A stretch of DNA of 64,000 nucleotides from Jhaorihella thermophila (GCF_900108275.1 NZ_FNVD01000006.1:62001-126000), one strand, 5' to 3'. Shown: positions 9,241 to 20,361, counted from the stretch's first letter. The notes: generated from the sequence alone by a model not told the origin. Numbers and translations are program-made.

Positions 9241-9320
9241 CGACAACCCGGCGCCGGGCGGAGGAGGAGCCGCCCGCGCTGGCACCAGACACGCCGGACA
9301 ACTGGCATGGGGAGGACAAG

Positions 9321-10196
9321 TTGGATACATTGCAGCTGTTAATCAGCGGCCTTGCGAACGGGTGCGTCTACGGCCTGATCGCGCTGGGCTTCGTGCTGAT
9401 CTACAAGGCGACCGAGGCGGTGAACTTTGCCCAGGGCGACCTGATGATGCTGGGCGCGTTCATCGCGATCGGCCTGACCAACGCCGAATACATGGGCCTG
9501 CCGTTTCTGCCTTCGGTGATCCTGTCGATCGGGATCATGGGCGTGATCGGCTATCTGCTGGACCGGTTCGTGATCCGGCTGATGTTCGGCCAGAGCCAGG
9601 TGGCGGTGGTGATACTGACCATCGCGCTGGGATTCGTGATCCGGTTCGTCGCCGGTCTGATCTGGGGGCACGAGCCGCACGCGCTGGAAAACCCGATGGC
9701 GGGCGGCGAAGTGCGGTTGGGCGATCTCGTTCTGGGGATGGAGGACGTCGCGGTGATCGTCGTCACCCTCCTGCTGACCTTCGGCCTGTTCGCGTTCTTC
9801 GCCCGCACCAAGCTGGGCCTGGCCATGCAGGGCGCCAGCCAGAACCAGCTGGCGGCCTATTACATGGGCATCCCGGTCAAGCGGGTGCAGGGCCTCGTCT
9901 GGGCGCTGGCCGGCGCGGTGGCGGCGATTGCCGGCATCCTGTTCGCCGCCAAGGGATCGGTCGATCCCAGCACCGGGCTGCTGGGCATCAAGGCCTTTGC
10001 CGCAGCCGTGATCGGCGGGTTCGGGTCGCTGCCCGGCGCGCTGGTCGGCGGGCTGATCGTGGGGGTGATGGAGCCCTTTGCCGCCCGCTACATCGCCGCC
10101 GGATACAGTCAGATCGCGCCCTATGCGCTTCTGGTCGCCATGCTGATCTTCCGCCCCTCGGGGATCTTCAGCCAGACCCGCGTCAAGAAGGTGTAG
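9321..10196 (+). CDS. Branched-chain amino acid-type ABC transporter permease (LivH family)
   Basis: A 291-residue inner-membrane permease with about eight hydrophobic helices. The N-terminal LLISGLANGCVYGLIALGFV and the C-terminal AFAAAVIGGFGSLPGALVGG are hallmarks of LivH. The start is a TTG at 9321, seven bases after GGAGGAC. It forms the transport channel together with the LivM-type protein. In this operon the importer is linked to an acyl-CoA synthetase, so its substrate may be a carboxylate rather than an amino acid. Confidence 0.88.
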   Translation: MDTLQLLISGLANGCVYGLIALGFVLIYKATEAVNFAQGDLMMLGAFIAIGLTNAEYMGLPFLPSVILSIGIMGVIGYLLDRFVIRLMFGQSQVAVVILTIALGFVIRFVAGLIWGHEPHALENPMAGGEVRLGDLVLGMEDVAVIVVTLLLTFGLFAFFARTKLGLAMQGASQNQLAAYYMGIPVKRVQGLVWALAGAVAAIAGILFAAKGSVDPSTGLLGIKAFAAAVIGGFGSLPGALVGGLIVGVMEPFAARYIAAGYSQIAPYALLVAMLIFRPSGIFSQTRVKKV

Positions 10197-10200
10197 CCCC

Positions 10201-11298
10201 ATGCGGATCGTGTTCAAGACAGACTACATGCAGGACATCCGTCCCTGGAAGGACGGGCACCAGCTGAGCCTTTACCTGATCCTTCTGGCGCTGGTGGTGG
10301 TCGCGCCGTGGATCCTGAACGACTTCTATCTGGGCGAGCTGACCAACGTGCTGATCTGGGCCATTGCCGGGCTGGGGCTGATGATCCTGACCGGGCATAC
10401 CGGACAGGCCAGCCTGGGCCACGCCGCGTTCCTCGCGATGGGCTGCTATGCCAACGTGATCCTGCTGGAACAGGGCGTGCCCTTCGTGCTGGCCTTTCCG
10501 CTGGCCGGACTCATCACCGGGATCGTCGGCGCGCTGGTCGCGCTACCGGCGATGCGGCTGCACGGGATCTACCTGGCGATCTTTACCATGGCGCTGTCGA
10601 TCCTGGTGGACGACATCATCGTGCTGACCGAACCGTGGAGCGGAGGCGTCAGCGGCAAGTATGTCGGGCCGGTCAGCCTGTTCGGCCTCGAGATCGACCG
10701 CTGGGGCACGCCCTGGGCGTTCTACTGGCTGGTGCTGGGCGTCACCGTCGCCGTGACGCTGGGCTACATCAACCTGCTGCGCAGCCCGATGGGCCGATCC
10801 TTCATCGCCGTGCGCGACTCGGAGGTTTCGGCCCAGGCGATGGGGGTGGACGTGGCCCGGACCAAGACGATGTCCTTCGGGCTCAGCTGCATGGTCACCG
10901 GCTGGGCCGGGGCGCTGATGGGCCTTTATGCCACGGTGTTCAACAACGAAACCTTCACGGTGATCATCTCGATCCAGCTGTTGATGATGATCGTGATCGG
11001 CGGGCTGGGCTCGATCCACGGCGCCTTTCTGGGCGCGGTCGTGATCGGGTTCCTGCCGCAGTTCCTGTCGATCTCCAAGGAATATGTCGGCATGGTCTTC
11101 GGCGGCAGTTCGGTCGCCATTCCGGGGCTCGAGGTCGGCGTGTTCGGCCTGATCCTGATCGCCTTCATCCTGTTCGAACCGATGGGGCTCTATGGCCGCT
11201 GGCTGAAGATCCGCACTTGGTTCGAACTGTTCCCCTTCTACCGCAAGGACATGTTCAAGCGGCAGAAATCCTATCTCAAGACGGAGCGCCTGAGATGA
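10201..11298 (+). CDS. Branched-chain amino acid-type ABC transporter permease (LivM family)
   Basis: A 365-residue permease, second channel subunit of the importer. WAIAGLGLMILTGHTGQASL near residue 60 and VIGGLGSIHGAFLGA near residue 265 are typical LivM segments, with about ten membrane helices. A soluble C-terminal tail of about 35 residues is rich in arginine and lysine. It starts four bases after livH ends, and its TGA overlaps the next ATG (ATGA), so the four importer genes are tightly coupled. Confidence 0.88.
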   Translation: MRIVFKTDYMQDIRPWKDGHQLSLYLILLALVVVAPWILNDFYLGELTNVLIWAIAGLGLMILTGHTGQASLGHAAFLAMGCYANVILLEQGVPFVLAFPLAGLITGIVGALVALPAMRLHGIYLAIFTMALSILVDDIIVLTEPWSGGVSGKYVGPVSLFGLEIDRWGTPWAFYWLVLGVTVAVTLGYINLLRSPMGRSFIAVRDSEVSAQAMGVDVARTKTMSFGLSCMVTGWAGALMGLYATVFNNETFTVIISIQLLMMIVIGGLGSIHGAFLGAVVIGFLPQFLSISKEYVGMVFGGSSVAIPGLEVGVFGLILIAFILFEPMGLYGRWLKIRTWFELFPFYRKDMFKRQKSYLKTERLR

Positions 11299-12059
11299 GC
11301 CTGCTGGAGTTTGAAAACGTCACCCTGAAATTCGGCGGCCTGACGGCGGTGAACGACCTGTCCTTCGAGGTCGAAGAGGGCGAGGTCTTTGCCATCGTCG
11401 GCCCGAACGGCGCGGGCAAGTCTACGGTGTTCAACCTGATCTCGCGGTTCTACGACCCTTATGCGGGCCGGATCCGGTTCGACGGGCACGACCTGTTGCA
11501 GGTGAAGCCTTCCGGCGTGGCGGCCTATGGCGTGGCGCGCACCTTCCAGAACATCGAACTGTTCGACCACGCCACGGTGCTGGACAACCTGCTGGTGGGC
11601 CGCCACCGGCACCGCAGGACCAGCCTGCTGTCCGAACTGTTCTTCACCCCCTCGGTGAAAAAGCAGGAATTGCAGAACCGGCACGTGGTGGAAGAGATCA
11701 TCGACTTTCTCGACCTGCAGCCCTATCGCGACAAGATGATCGCGGGCCTGCCCTACGGCGTGCGCAAGGTGGTCGAAGTGGCGCGCGCGCTCGCGACCGA
11801 ACCCAAGCTGCTCTTGCTGGACGAACCGGCCTCGGGCCTGTCGGTGGAGGAGACCACCGACATGCGCTGGTGGATCGACGACATCCGCCGTCAGATGGGA
11901 ATCACCGTGCTGATGGTTGAACATGACATGGGGTTGGTCAGCGGTGTGTCGGACCGCGTGCTGGCGATGGCCGACGGCGCGAAACTGGCGCTGGGCACGC
12001 CGGCCGAGGTGCAGTCCGACCCCGCCGTGATCGAAGCCTATCTGGGGAGGGCGGCATGA
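11295..12059 (+). CDS. ABC transporter ATPase (LivG family)
   Basis: A 254-residue ATPase on the cytoplasmic face of the importer. Walker A is GPNGAGKST near residue 37. Walker B is LLLLDEPASGLS near residue 175. The signature segment is unusual: GLPYGVRKVVEVARAL replaces the usual LSGGQ, which is a common LivG variation. The start is the ATG overlapping the livM-type stop. Confidence 0.9.
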   Translation: MSLLEFENVTLKFGGLTAVNDLSFEVEEGEVFAIVGPNGAGKSTVFNLISRFYDPYAGRIRFDGHDLLQVKPSGVAAYGVARTFQNIELFDHATVLDNLLVGRHRHRRTSLLSELFFTPSVKKQELQNRHVVEEIIDFLDLQPYRDKMIAGLPYGVRKVVEVARALATEPKLLLLDEPASGLSVEETTDMRWWIDDIRRQMGITVLMVEHDMGLVSGVSDRVLAMADGAKLALGTPAEVQSDPAVIEAYLGRAA

Positions 12060-12829
12060 GCGACGCGCTTCTGAAAGTTCGAAACATCGAAAGCTTCTAC
12101 GGCCCCATCATGGCGATCCGCGGCGTCAGTCTGGACGTGCATCAGGGCCAGATCGTGTCGATCCTGGGCGCCAACGGCGCCGGCAAGACCACGCTGATGA
12201 AGACGATCAGCGGCGTGATGGATCCCGAAAAGGGCCAGATCATCTTTGCCGATCAGGAAATCCAGGGACAGGAGCCGCACAAGATCGTGCAGGCGGGCAT
12301 CGTCCACGTCCCCGAAGGGCGCGAGGTGTTCCCGCTGCTGACGGTGGATGAAAACCTCAGCCTCGGCGCCTATACGGATATCGACCGCGCCCGGGTCGAG
12401 CGCCACCGCGAGCTGGTGTTCAACTATTTCCCGATCCTCAAGGAGCGCCGCAACCAGGAGGCCGGCACCCTGTCGGGCGGCCAGCAGCAGATGCTGGCGA
12501 TCGGGCGCGGGCTGATGGGCAACCCCAGGATCATGCTGCTGGACGAACCCAGCCTCGGCCTGTCCCCGCTTCTGGTGCAGGAGATCTTCGGCATCCTCAG
12601 GCGGCTGAACGAGGAAGAGGGCGTCACCATGCTGCTGGTGGAACAGAACGCGTCGGCCGCGCTGGAACTGGCGCATCACGGCTATGTGATGGAGGTCGGC
12701 CGGATCGTCATGGACGGCTCGGCCGAAGACCTGATGAAGTCCGAGGACATCCAGAACTTCTACCTCGGCGTGCAAGAGCAAGGCGTCCGCGAAACCCGGC
12801 GCTGGAAGCGGAAGAAGACGTGGAGGTGA
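12056..12829 (+). CDS. ABC transporter ATPase (LivF family)
   Basis: A 257-residue partner ATPase. Walker A GANGAGKTT near residue 40, signature LSGGQQQMLAIGRGLM near residue 140 and Walker B MLLDEPSLGLSP near residue 160 are all intact. It overlaps livG by ATGA. The C-terminus carries a basic extension (about 15 residues ending WKRKKTW) beyond the usual LivF end. The acyl-CoA synthetase gene begins six bases later. Confidence 0.9.
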   Translation: MSDALLKVRNIESFYGPIMAIRGVSLDVHQGQIVSILGANGAGKTTLMKTISGVMDPEKGQIIFADQEIQGQEPHKIVQAGIVHVPEGREVFPLLTVDENLSLGAYTDIDRARVERHRELVFNYFPILKERRNQEAGTLSGGQQQMLAIGRGLMGNPRIMLLDEPSLGLSPLLVQEIFGILRRLNEEEGVTMLLVEQNASAALELAHHGYVMEVGRIVMDGSAEDLMKSEDIQNFYLGVQEQGVRETRRWKRKKTWR

Positions 12830-12834
12830 GGGAG

Positions 12835-14727
<1,893 letters not shown>

Positions 14728-14755
14728 AAACCAGCTTGTTCAAAGGGAGGACAAC

Positions 14756-15916
14756 ATGAAGAAACTGTTGAAACGGCTCACGGTGGCCACGGCGCTGACC
14801 GCGGCGGCGACACTGGCGCAGGCCGAGGTGCAGGGCGTCACCGACACCGAGATCAGGATCGGTTCGGTCAACGACCTGTCGGGCATCTTCGCGGCGGTGG
14901 GCGCGCCGGCGACCAAGGGTGCCAACCTCTATTTCGACAAGGTGAACGCCGCCGGCGGCGTGCACGGGCGCAAGATCACCTTCATCACCGAGGACCACAG
15001 CTATCAGATGCCCAAGGCGATGCAGGGCTTCAACAAGCTTTTGAACCGCGACAAGGTGTTCATGTTCATGCAGAACCTCGGCACGCCGATGAACATCGCC
15101 GGGTTCAAGCTGATGGACCCCAAGGGCATCCCGAACGTCGCGCCGCTGTCGGCCGCGCGGCAGATGCTGCAAGAGCCGATGCACAACAAGTTCACCTCGT
15201 TCGCGTCCTACTATGACATGGCGCGGGTCGGCACCAAGTATCTGGCCAACGAATTCGGCGGCAAGGAAGCCTGCACCATGTATCTGCCGACCGATTTCGG
15301 CAAGGAGGTCCTCGAAGGCACCAAGGCCGGTGCCGAAGAAGCCGGCATCACATTCGCCGCCGAAACCACGCACAAGCCGGACGAATCCGATTTCGTCGGC
15401 TCCCTGTCCAAGCTGAAGGATGCCGGCTGCGACATCGTCAGCCTTGCCGTCGGCGTGCGTCAGGCCATCACCATCGTCGGCACCGCCAAGAAGATGGGTC
15501 TGAACGACATGAAGTTCCTGGGCACCTCGGCCAGCTTCCTGACCGTGGTCGCCAAGGTGCCGGGCGGCGTGACCGAAGGCTTCTATGCCGCCGCCAGCTG
15601 GCAGGATCTCTGGGCCCGCGCGGATGAGCCCGCGCCCAAGGCCTTCATCGCCGAATACAAGGCCGCCTATGGCGAGGATCCGGTGGGCTTTTCGATGCTG
15701 GGCTATGCCGCGGCCTCGATGGTCGTGAAGGCGCTTGAGGCCGCCGGACCCGACCTGACCCAGGAAAGCTTCATCAAGGCGATGGAGACGCTGGACTATA
15801 CCGACGATCTGGTCGGCAACCACATCGACTATGGCCCGAACGATCACCAGGGCGCGGACAAGGTCTATGTCCAGGTGGTCGAGAACGGCAACTGGAAGAA
15901 GCTCTACGAAGAGTGA
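14756..15916 (+). CDS. Periplasmic substrate-binding protein of the LivK-type importer
   Basis: A 386-residue type 1 periplasmic-binding protein. The start MKKLLKRLTVATALTAAATL with a cleavage site near AQA (residue 22) is a Sec signal peptide. The mature start, VTDTEIRIGSVNDLSGIFAA, is typical of Peripla_BP_6 proteins, which include amide, aromatic-acid and amino-acid binders. The ATG follows AAAGGGAGG by several bases. It closes the importer operon: two hairpins, the second a clear terminator, follow within 80 bases. Confidence 0.88.
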   Translation: MKKLLKRLTVATALTAAATLAQAEVQGVTDTEIRIGSVNDLSGIFAAVGAPATKGANLYFDKVNAAGGVHGRKITFITEDHSYQMPKAMQGFNKLLNRDKVFMFMQNLGTPMNIAGFKLMDPKGIPNVAPLSAARQMLQEPMHNKFTSFASYYDMARVGTKYLANEFGGKEACTMYLPTDFGKEVLEGTKAGAEEAGITFAAETTHKPDESDFVGSLSKLKDAGCDIVSLAVGVRQAITIVGTAKKMGLNDMKFLGTSASFLTVVAKVPGGVTEGFYAAASWQDLWARADEPAPKAFIAEYKAAYGEDPVGFSMLGYAAASMVVKALEAAGPDLTQESFIKAMETLDYTDDLVGNHIDYGPNDHQGADKVYVQVVENGNWKKLYEE

Positions 15917-15923
15917 TGCGTTT

Positions 15924-15954
15924 CGCGCGTCCGGGTCGAAACCCCGGGCGCGCG
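15924..15954 (+). other. Strong hairpin after the binding-protein gene
   Basis: CGCGCGTCCGGG pairs with CCCGGGCGCGCG over 12 bp (one G-U pair), with a seven-base loop. No T-run follows, so it may protect the mRNA 3' end rather than terminate transcription. Confidence 0.5.
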
Positions 15955-15967
15955 TGATCCCCGACCT

Positions 15968-15996
15968 GTGGCGCGGCGACCCCGCGCCACCTTTTT
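15968..15996 (+). terminator. Rho-independent terminator of the importer operon
   Basis: GTGGCGCGG (15968-15976) and CCGCGCCAC (15982-15990) form a perfect 9-bp stem with a five-base loop, followed by CTTTTT. It separates the importer genes from the DUF2855/molybdoenzyme pair, which may therefore be attenuated or have its own promoter. Confidence 0.7.
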
Positions 15997-16030
15997 CCCC
16001 GCCGGCCCCTTTCCCTGACAGAGACTTTCC

Positions 16031-17116
16031 ATGGAAACGCGCAATATCCTTGTCGCACAGGACGACATTACCCAAACCTCGCTTCAGACTCTGCCGGTGT
16101 CCGCGCTCGAGGACGGGCATGTCCGGCTCAAGCTGGAAAGCTTTGCCCTGACCACCAACAATGTGACCTACGCCGCCACCGGTTTCGTCATCGGCTATTG
16201 GAAGTTTTTCCCCTCGGGCGTCGAGGGCCAGGGCATTGCCCCCGTCTGGGGCGTGGCCGAGGTGGTGGAAAGCCGCTCCGACATGCTGGCCGCCGGCACA
16301 CGGCTCTATGGCTTCTACCCGATGGGCGAAGAGCTGGTGATCACCCCGCAACCGGATTCGCCCGGCGTCTGGCTGGATACCGCCCCCCACCGCGCCGAGC
16401 TGCCGGCCGTTTACAACCGTTACACCGAAGTGCGCAAGGGCACGCCCGAACAGGATCATTTGCGCGCCCTGCTGCAACCGCTGCTGGCGACGTCCTACCT
16501 GCTGTTCGACTGGCTGATGGACAATGACCGGTTCGGCGCGGACCAGATCATCGTGGGTTCGGCCTCGTCCAAGACGGGGCTGGGGCTGTGCAAGTTCTTG
16601 GCCGAGCCCCAAAACCGCTCGTATCGCATCATCGGCCTGACCTCCGAGGCCAACCGCGCCTTTGTCGAGGGCCTGGGCGCCTGCGACAGGGTCGTGACCT
16701 ATGACGACATCGAAAGCATCGACAACGTGCCCTCGGTCTATGTGGACATGGCCGGGAATGCGGAGGTGAAATACCGGCTGCACCACCACCTGGGCGACAA
16801 CATGCGCCATTCGGCGGCCGTGGGCACCTCGCACTGGGACAAGTTCGCGCCGCAGAAGGACCTGCCGGGCGCCAAACCGCAGTTCTTTTTCGCCCCCGCC
16901 CAGATTGCCAAGCGGCGCGAGGAATGGGGGCCGGGCGTGATCGAGAAACAGATCACCGCCGCGTGGAAACGCATCGCCGCCGATGCGGGCGACTGGCTGA
17001 CCGTGCGCACCCATTCCGGCATCGCCTCGGCCCCGCCGGTGTGGGAGGCGCTGGCCAAGGGGCAGGCCGACCCGCGCGATGGCCATGTGATCGTGCTGAA
17101 GGAGGCCACGGCATGA
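16031..17116 (+). CDS. DUF2855 family protein
   Basis: A 361-residue protein that I recognise as DUF2855, a family of unknown function. It starts METRNILVAQDDITQT and contains LTTNNVTYAATG and a stretch (residues about 165-240) with nucleotide-binding character, IIVGSASSKTGLGLCKFLAE, reminiscent of medium-chain reductases. The fold may thus be reductase-like, but this is inference. No signal peptide or membrane helix. It overlaps the following molybdoenzyme gene by ATGA, so the two products probably act together. Confidence 0.7.
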   Translation: METRNILVAQDDITQTSLQTLPVSALEDGHVRLKLESFALTTNNVTYAATGFVIGYWKFFPSGVEGQGIAPVWGVAEVVESRSDMLAAGTRLYGFYPMGEELVITPQPDSPGVWLDTAPHRAELPAVYNRYTEVRKGTPEQDHLRALLQPLLATSYLLFDWLMDNDRFGADQIIVGSASSKTGLGLCKFLAEPQNRSYRIIGLTSEANRAFVEGLGACDRVVTYDDIESIDNVPSVYVDMAGNAEVKYRLHHHLGDNMRHSAAVGTSHWDKFAPQKDLPGAKPQFFFAPAQIAKRREEWGPGVIEKQITAAWKRIAADAGDWLTVRTHSGIASAPPVWEALAKGQADPRDGHVIVLKEATA

Positions 17117-19191
17117 CCCTGCACACCCATCACCGCACCTGCAATATCTGCGAGGCGATGTGCGGCCTTGTCATCGCCCATGACGGGCGCGATGTGATCT
17201 CGGTGAAGCCGGACCCCGACGACCCGCTGTCGCGCGGCCATATCTGTCCCAAGGCGGTCGCGCTTCAGGATTTCCGCACCGATCCCGACCGGATCACCGC
17301 GCCGCTGTTGAAAGTGAACGGCGAGTTTCGCGCGATCGGCTGGGACGAGGCACTGGACCTCGCCGCAGAGAGGCTCCGCGCGGTGCAGGCGGCGCACGGG
17401 ACAGACGCGGTGGGGGTCTATCTGGGCAACCCCAACGCGCACAAGTTCGGCAACCTTCTGAACCTGCCGGGCCTCGTCAAGGCGCTGGGCACGTCGAACC
17501 GCTATTCCTCGGCCACCGCCGACCAGATCCCGCATCACGTCGCCAGCATCCACATGCTGGGCCACCCGATGCTGATGCCGATCCCCGACATCGACCGCAC
17601 CGATTTCATGGTGATCGTGGGCGGCAACCCGCTGGTGTCGAACGGCTCGATGATGACCGCGCCGGGCTTTGGCCGTCGCATCGACGAGTTGAAGGCGCGC
17701 GGCGGGCGCGTGGTGGTGATCGACCCGCGCCGCACCGAGACCGCCGAACGCGCCGGTGAACACCTGTTCATCCGGCCCGAAACGGATGCCTTCCTGCTGC
17801 TGGCGATGATTCGGCAGGTGTTCGAAGACGACGCCGTGACCCTGCGCCACCTTGCCCCGCTGGTGGACGGGGTGGAGGCCCTGCGCGAGGCCGTGCGGCC
17901 CTTTACCCCCGAACTGGCCGCAAGCCGCACGGGCATCTCCGCAGAGGCAATCGTGGCATTGGCCCGTGACCTTGCGCAGGCCGACCGCGCGGTGGTCTAT
18001 TCGCGCATGGGCGCCTCGACGCAGAGCTTCGGTTCGCTCTGCCTTTGGGCGACCTATGCGCTGAACATCCTGACCGGCAATTTCGACCGCGAAGGCGGGG
18101 CGATGTTCACCACGCCGGCGCTGGATTATGTCGGCATGACCAGCCGCAAGGGCAAGACGCGCAGCTACCCCGAGAAACGCTCGCGCGTCTCCGGCCAGCC
18201 TCTCTATAACGGCGAGTTTCCCGTCTCGGTCATGGCCGAGGAAATGGAAACCCCCGGCCCCGGCCAGATCCGGGCGCTGGTTACGGTGGCGGGCAACCCG
18301 GTGCTGACCGCGCCCAACGGGCGGCGGATCGAACGGGCGCTGGAAGGGCTCGACTTCATTATGTCGATCGACATCCACGTCAACGACACCACGCGGCATG
18401 CCGACCTGATCCTGCCGGGCACCGTGGCGCTGGAAGAATCCGTCTATGACATGGTGTTCCACGGCTTTGCGGTGCGTAACACCGCCGCCTATGCCCGGCC
18501 GATCTTCGACCCGCCGAACGGCAACCCGCAGGAATGGGAGGTGATCGCCCGCCTGACCGCGCGGCTGACCGGCGCGAACCGGATCGGCCCGTCGCCCGAA
18601 GAGATGCTCGCCGGGCTGCTGGCCGCCGGGCCGCACGCTGACAAGGTGACGGTCGAGAGGTTGCTGGAGGCCGGCGGCGCGGTCGATCTGGGGCCGTTGG
18701 TTCCCAACCTGGCCGAACGGCTCGAGACGCCCGACGGGCGGTTGCATGTCGCCCCGCAGGTGTTTCTGGACGACCTGCCGCGGCTGCTGGCGTTCCGCCC
18801 GTCGGACGCGCCCTTTATCATGATCGGGCGGCGGCAGGTGCGCAGCCACAACAGCTGGACCCAGAACAGCACGCGTCTGGTCAAGGGCCGCAACCGCTGC
18901 ACGGTCCAGATAAACCCGGCCGATGCCGCGCGGCTGGGGGTTTCGGATGATGCGCCGGTGCGGGTCAGGTCGCGGGCGGGCAGCGTCACCATGCCAGCCG
19001 AGATCACCGACGCGATGGCGCCCGGTGTCGTGTCGATCCCCCAAGGCTGGGGCCAGAGGCACGGGCGGCTGTCGGCGGCGACGCAAAACGCCACCGTTTC
19101 GATCAACGACCTGACCGACGACGCGCGGATCGACCCGGTCAGCGGCAACGCGGCCTTCAACGGCGTGCCGGTAGAGATCGCACCCGTCTGA
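17113..19191 (+). CDS. Molybdopterin oxidoreductase with N-terminal 4Fe-4S site
   Basis: A 692-residue member of the DMSO reductase/formate dehydrogenase superfamily. Cysteines 10, 13, 17 and 45 (CNICEAMC ... GHIC) form the 4Fe-4S motif. Later blocks, including MVIVGGNPLVS, LTGNFDREGGAM and the C-terminal molydopterin-dinucleotide-binding domain (RQVRSHNSWTQN to the end), bind bis-MGD. I do not find a cysteine or selenocysteine at the usual metal-ligand place; that stretch reads YSSATADQIPHH, so substrate prediction is unsafe. No twin-arginine leader is visible, so it is probably cytoplasmic. It is translationally coupled to the DUF2855 gene. Confidence 0.82.
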   Translation: MTLHTHHRTCNICEAMCGLVIAHDGRDVISVKPDPDDPLSRGHICPKAVALQDFRTDPDRITAPLLKVNGEFRAIGWDEALDLAAERLRAVQAAHGTDAVGVYLGNPNAHKFGNLLNLPGLVKALGTSNRYSSATADQIPHHVASIHMLGHPMLMPIPDIDRTDFMVIVGGNPLVSNGSMMTAPGFGRRIDELKARGGRVVVIDPRRTETAERAGEHLFIRPETDAFLLLAMIRQVFEDDAVTLRHLAPLVDGVEALREAVRPFTPELAASRTGISAEAIVALARDLAQADRAVVYSRMGASTQSFGSLCLWATYALNILTGNFDREGGAMFTTPALDYVGMTSRKGKTRSYPEKRSRVSGQPLYNGEFPVSVMAEEMETPGPGQIRALVTVAGNPVLTAPNGRRIERALEGLDFIMSIDIHVNDTTRHADLILPGTVALEESVYDMVFHGFAVRNTAAYARPIFDPPNGNPQEWEVIARLTARLTGANRIGPSPEEMLAGLLAAGPHADKVTVERLLEAGGAVDLGPLVPNLAERLETPDGRLHVAPQVFLDDLPRLLAFRPSDAPFIMIGRRQVRSHNSWTQNSTRLVKGRNRCTVQINPADAARLGVSDDAPVRVRSRAGSVTMPAEITDAMAPGVVSIPQGWGQRHGRLSAATQNATVSINDLTDDARIDPVSGNAAFNGVPVEIAPV

Positions 19192-19240
19192 GGCGCGCCT
19201 CCGACCGCCCATGCCTCGGCCCCGGAAGAAGCGCCCGCAA

Positions 19241-19394
19241 CAGCGTCAGCGCCGGATAGCCGGGCGGCCCTTGCCCTTGGCCACTTGAAGCCGAAGCGGC
19301 TCGATCCGCGACCGGTCATCACCGCCTCGGTCCCGTCAAGGGCGTGACTCGCAGGGTGATCTTCAAGTTCGGGACCAGCGAAACGGGCGGGCCG
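19241..19394 (-). mobile_element. Decayed IS5-like transposase fragment, copy B
   Basis: This stretch is an inverted, diverged copy of 34772-34922. Anchors are CAGCGTCAGCGCCGGATA at one end and CGAAACGGGCGG at the other; by eye about three quarters of positions match, with small indels. Pieced together across frameshifts on the minus strand, it gives SRIEP, then GKGRPGYPALTLLRAL, like the N-terminus of IS5-family transposases. The IS assignment is tentative; the two-copy repeat itself is directly visible. Confidence 0.45.
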
Positions 19395-19445
19395 GAAGAT
19401 GAATTCCTTCCGGATGGCCCTACGTTATGCCGCTTTCAACACAAC

Positions 19446-19500
19446 CGGAATCCGTGGCTTTCGCCGAGGCCTGCCCGGAGTATTTTCGGGCAAGATGAAG
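19446..19500 (+). repeat. Truncated GTATTT-type intergenic element
   Basis: The sequence contains CTTTCGCCGAGGCCTGCCCG, then GAGTATTTTCGGGCAAGATGAAG. The second part matches the core and tail of the palindromic family; the first part recurs at 35098-35130. The long hairpins of the full element are missing. Confidence 0.55.
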
Positions 19501-19581
19501 GGGCGGCAGTTCGGAGCCAGTTTCCAGTTTCGTGGAAGGCCCCGAACCGGCGCGGAGGCGGCGATCTTCCGGACCCTTGCC

Positions 19582-20361
19582 TCAGCGGCCCTTCCAGACC
19601 GGGTCGCGTTTCTCGGCGAAAGCGCGGGCGCCTTCGATCTGGTCTTCGGATGAATAGAGGATGTCCACGGTTCGCAACTGCCGTTTGGTGATCCGGTTCA
19701 TCGCGTCCTGGAACTTGCTGTCCTCGGCGTCGCGGACGATTTCCTTGATCGCGGCATAGACCAGCGGCGGGCCACTGGCGAGCAGCCGGGCCATGTTCCA
19801 TGCCTCCTCCATCAGGGCGCCGGCCGGCACGATCCGATTCACCAGGCCCCAGCGATGCGCCTCTTCGGCATCGAACCAGCGCCCCGTCAGCAGAAGCTCC
19901 ATTGCGATGTAATAGGGGATGCGCTTGGGCAGCTTGACGCTGGCCGCATCCGCCACGGTGCCCGACCGGATCTCGGGCAGGGCGAAGGTGGCATGATCGG
20001 CGGCCAGGATGATGTCGGCCGACAGCGCCAGTTCCAGCCCGCCGCCACAGGCGATGCCGTTGACGGCCGCGATCACCGGCTTGTTCATGTCGCGCAACTC
20101 CTGCAGGCCGCCGAACCCGCCGACGCCATAGTCGCCATCCACCGGATCGCCGTCGGCCGCGGCCTTGAGATCCCAGCCGGGGCAAAAGAATTTCTCGCCG
20201 CCGCCGGTCAGGATCGCCACGCGCAGGTCGGGATCGTCGCGGAAATCGCGGAACACCTCGCCCATGATCCGGCTGGTGGCCAGGTCGATCGCGTTGGCCT
20301 TGGGCCGGTTGAGCGTGACTTCGAGAATGGCGCCCTCGCGCCGGGTCTTCACTGGGGTCAT
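19582..20361 (-). CDS. CaiD-like enoyl-CoA hydratase (carnitinyl-CoA dehydratase type)
   Basis: A 259-residue crotonase. The closing segment SEDQIEGARAFAEKRDPVWK is nearly identical in pattern to E. coli CaiD, as are KFFCPGWDLKAAADGD and KPVIAAVNGIACGGGLELAL. The two crotonase acid positions are present (GGGLELALSAD near residue 115 and LPEIRSGT near residue 137). CaiD interconverts carnitinyl-CoA and crotonobetainyl-CoA. No caiB, caiC or caiT is nearby; instead an ADP-forming ligase overlaps upstream and an acyl-CoA dehydrogenase lies beyond it. A related 3-hydroxyacyl or betainyl substrate is possible. Confidence 0.72.
   Translation of the reverse strand: MTPVKTRREGAILEVTLNRPKANAIDLATSRIMGEVFRDFRDDPDLRVAILTGGGEKFFCPGWDLKAAADGDPVDGDYGVGGFGGLQELRDMNKPVIAAVNGIACGGGLELALSADIILAADHATFALPEIRSGTVADAASVKLPKRIPYYIAMELLLTGRWFDAEEAHRWGLVNRIVPAGALMEEAWNMARLLASGPPLVYAAIKEIVRDAEDSKFQDAMNRITKRQLRTVDILYSSEDQIEGARAFAEKRDPVWKGR

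Larger units (their letters stand above)
19192..19581. other. 390-base intergenic region with decayed repeats
   Basis: No intact gene. It holds the degenerate IS5-like segment (19241-19394), a short imperfect hairpin (CCGGAAG...CTTCCGG, near 19392-19413) and a truncated GTATTT element (19446-19500). It separates the convergent molybdoenzyme and caiD-like genes. Confidence 0.6.

Noticed and set aside
9255-9276. Hairpin before livH as a terminator
   Set aside because: The stem is seven bp with no T-run, and its loop carries a purine-rich AGGAGGAG; termination is unlikely.
19192-19581. A small gene in the plus-strand frame at 19344-19691
   Set aside because: It crosses the repeat elements and the caiD-like gene's 3' end, with no ribosome site and no recognisable domain.
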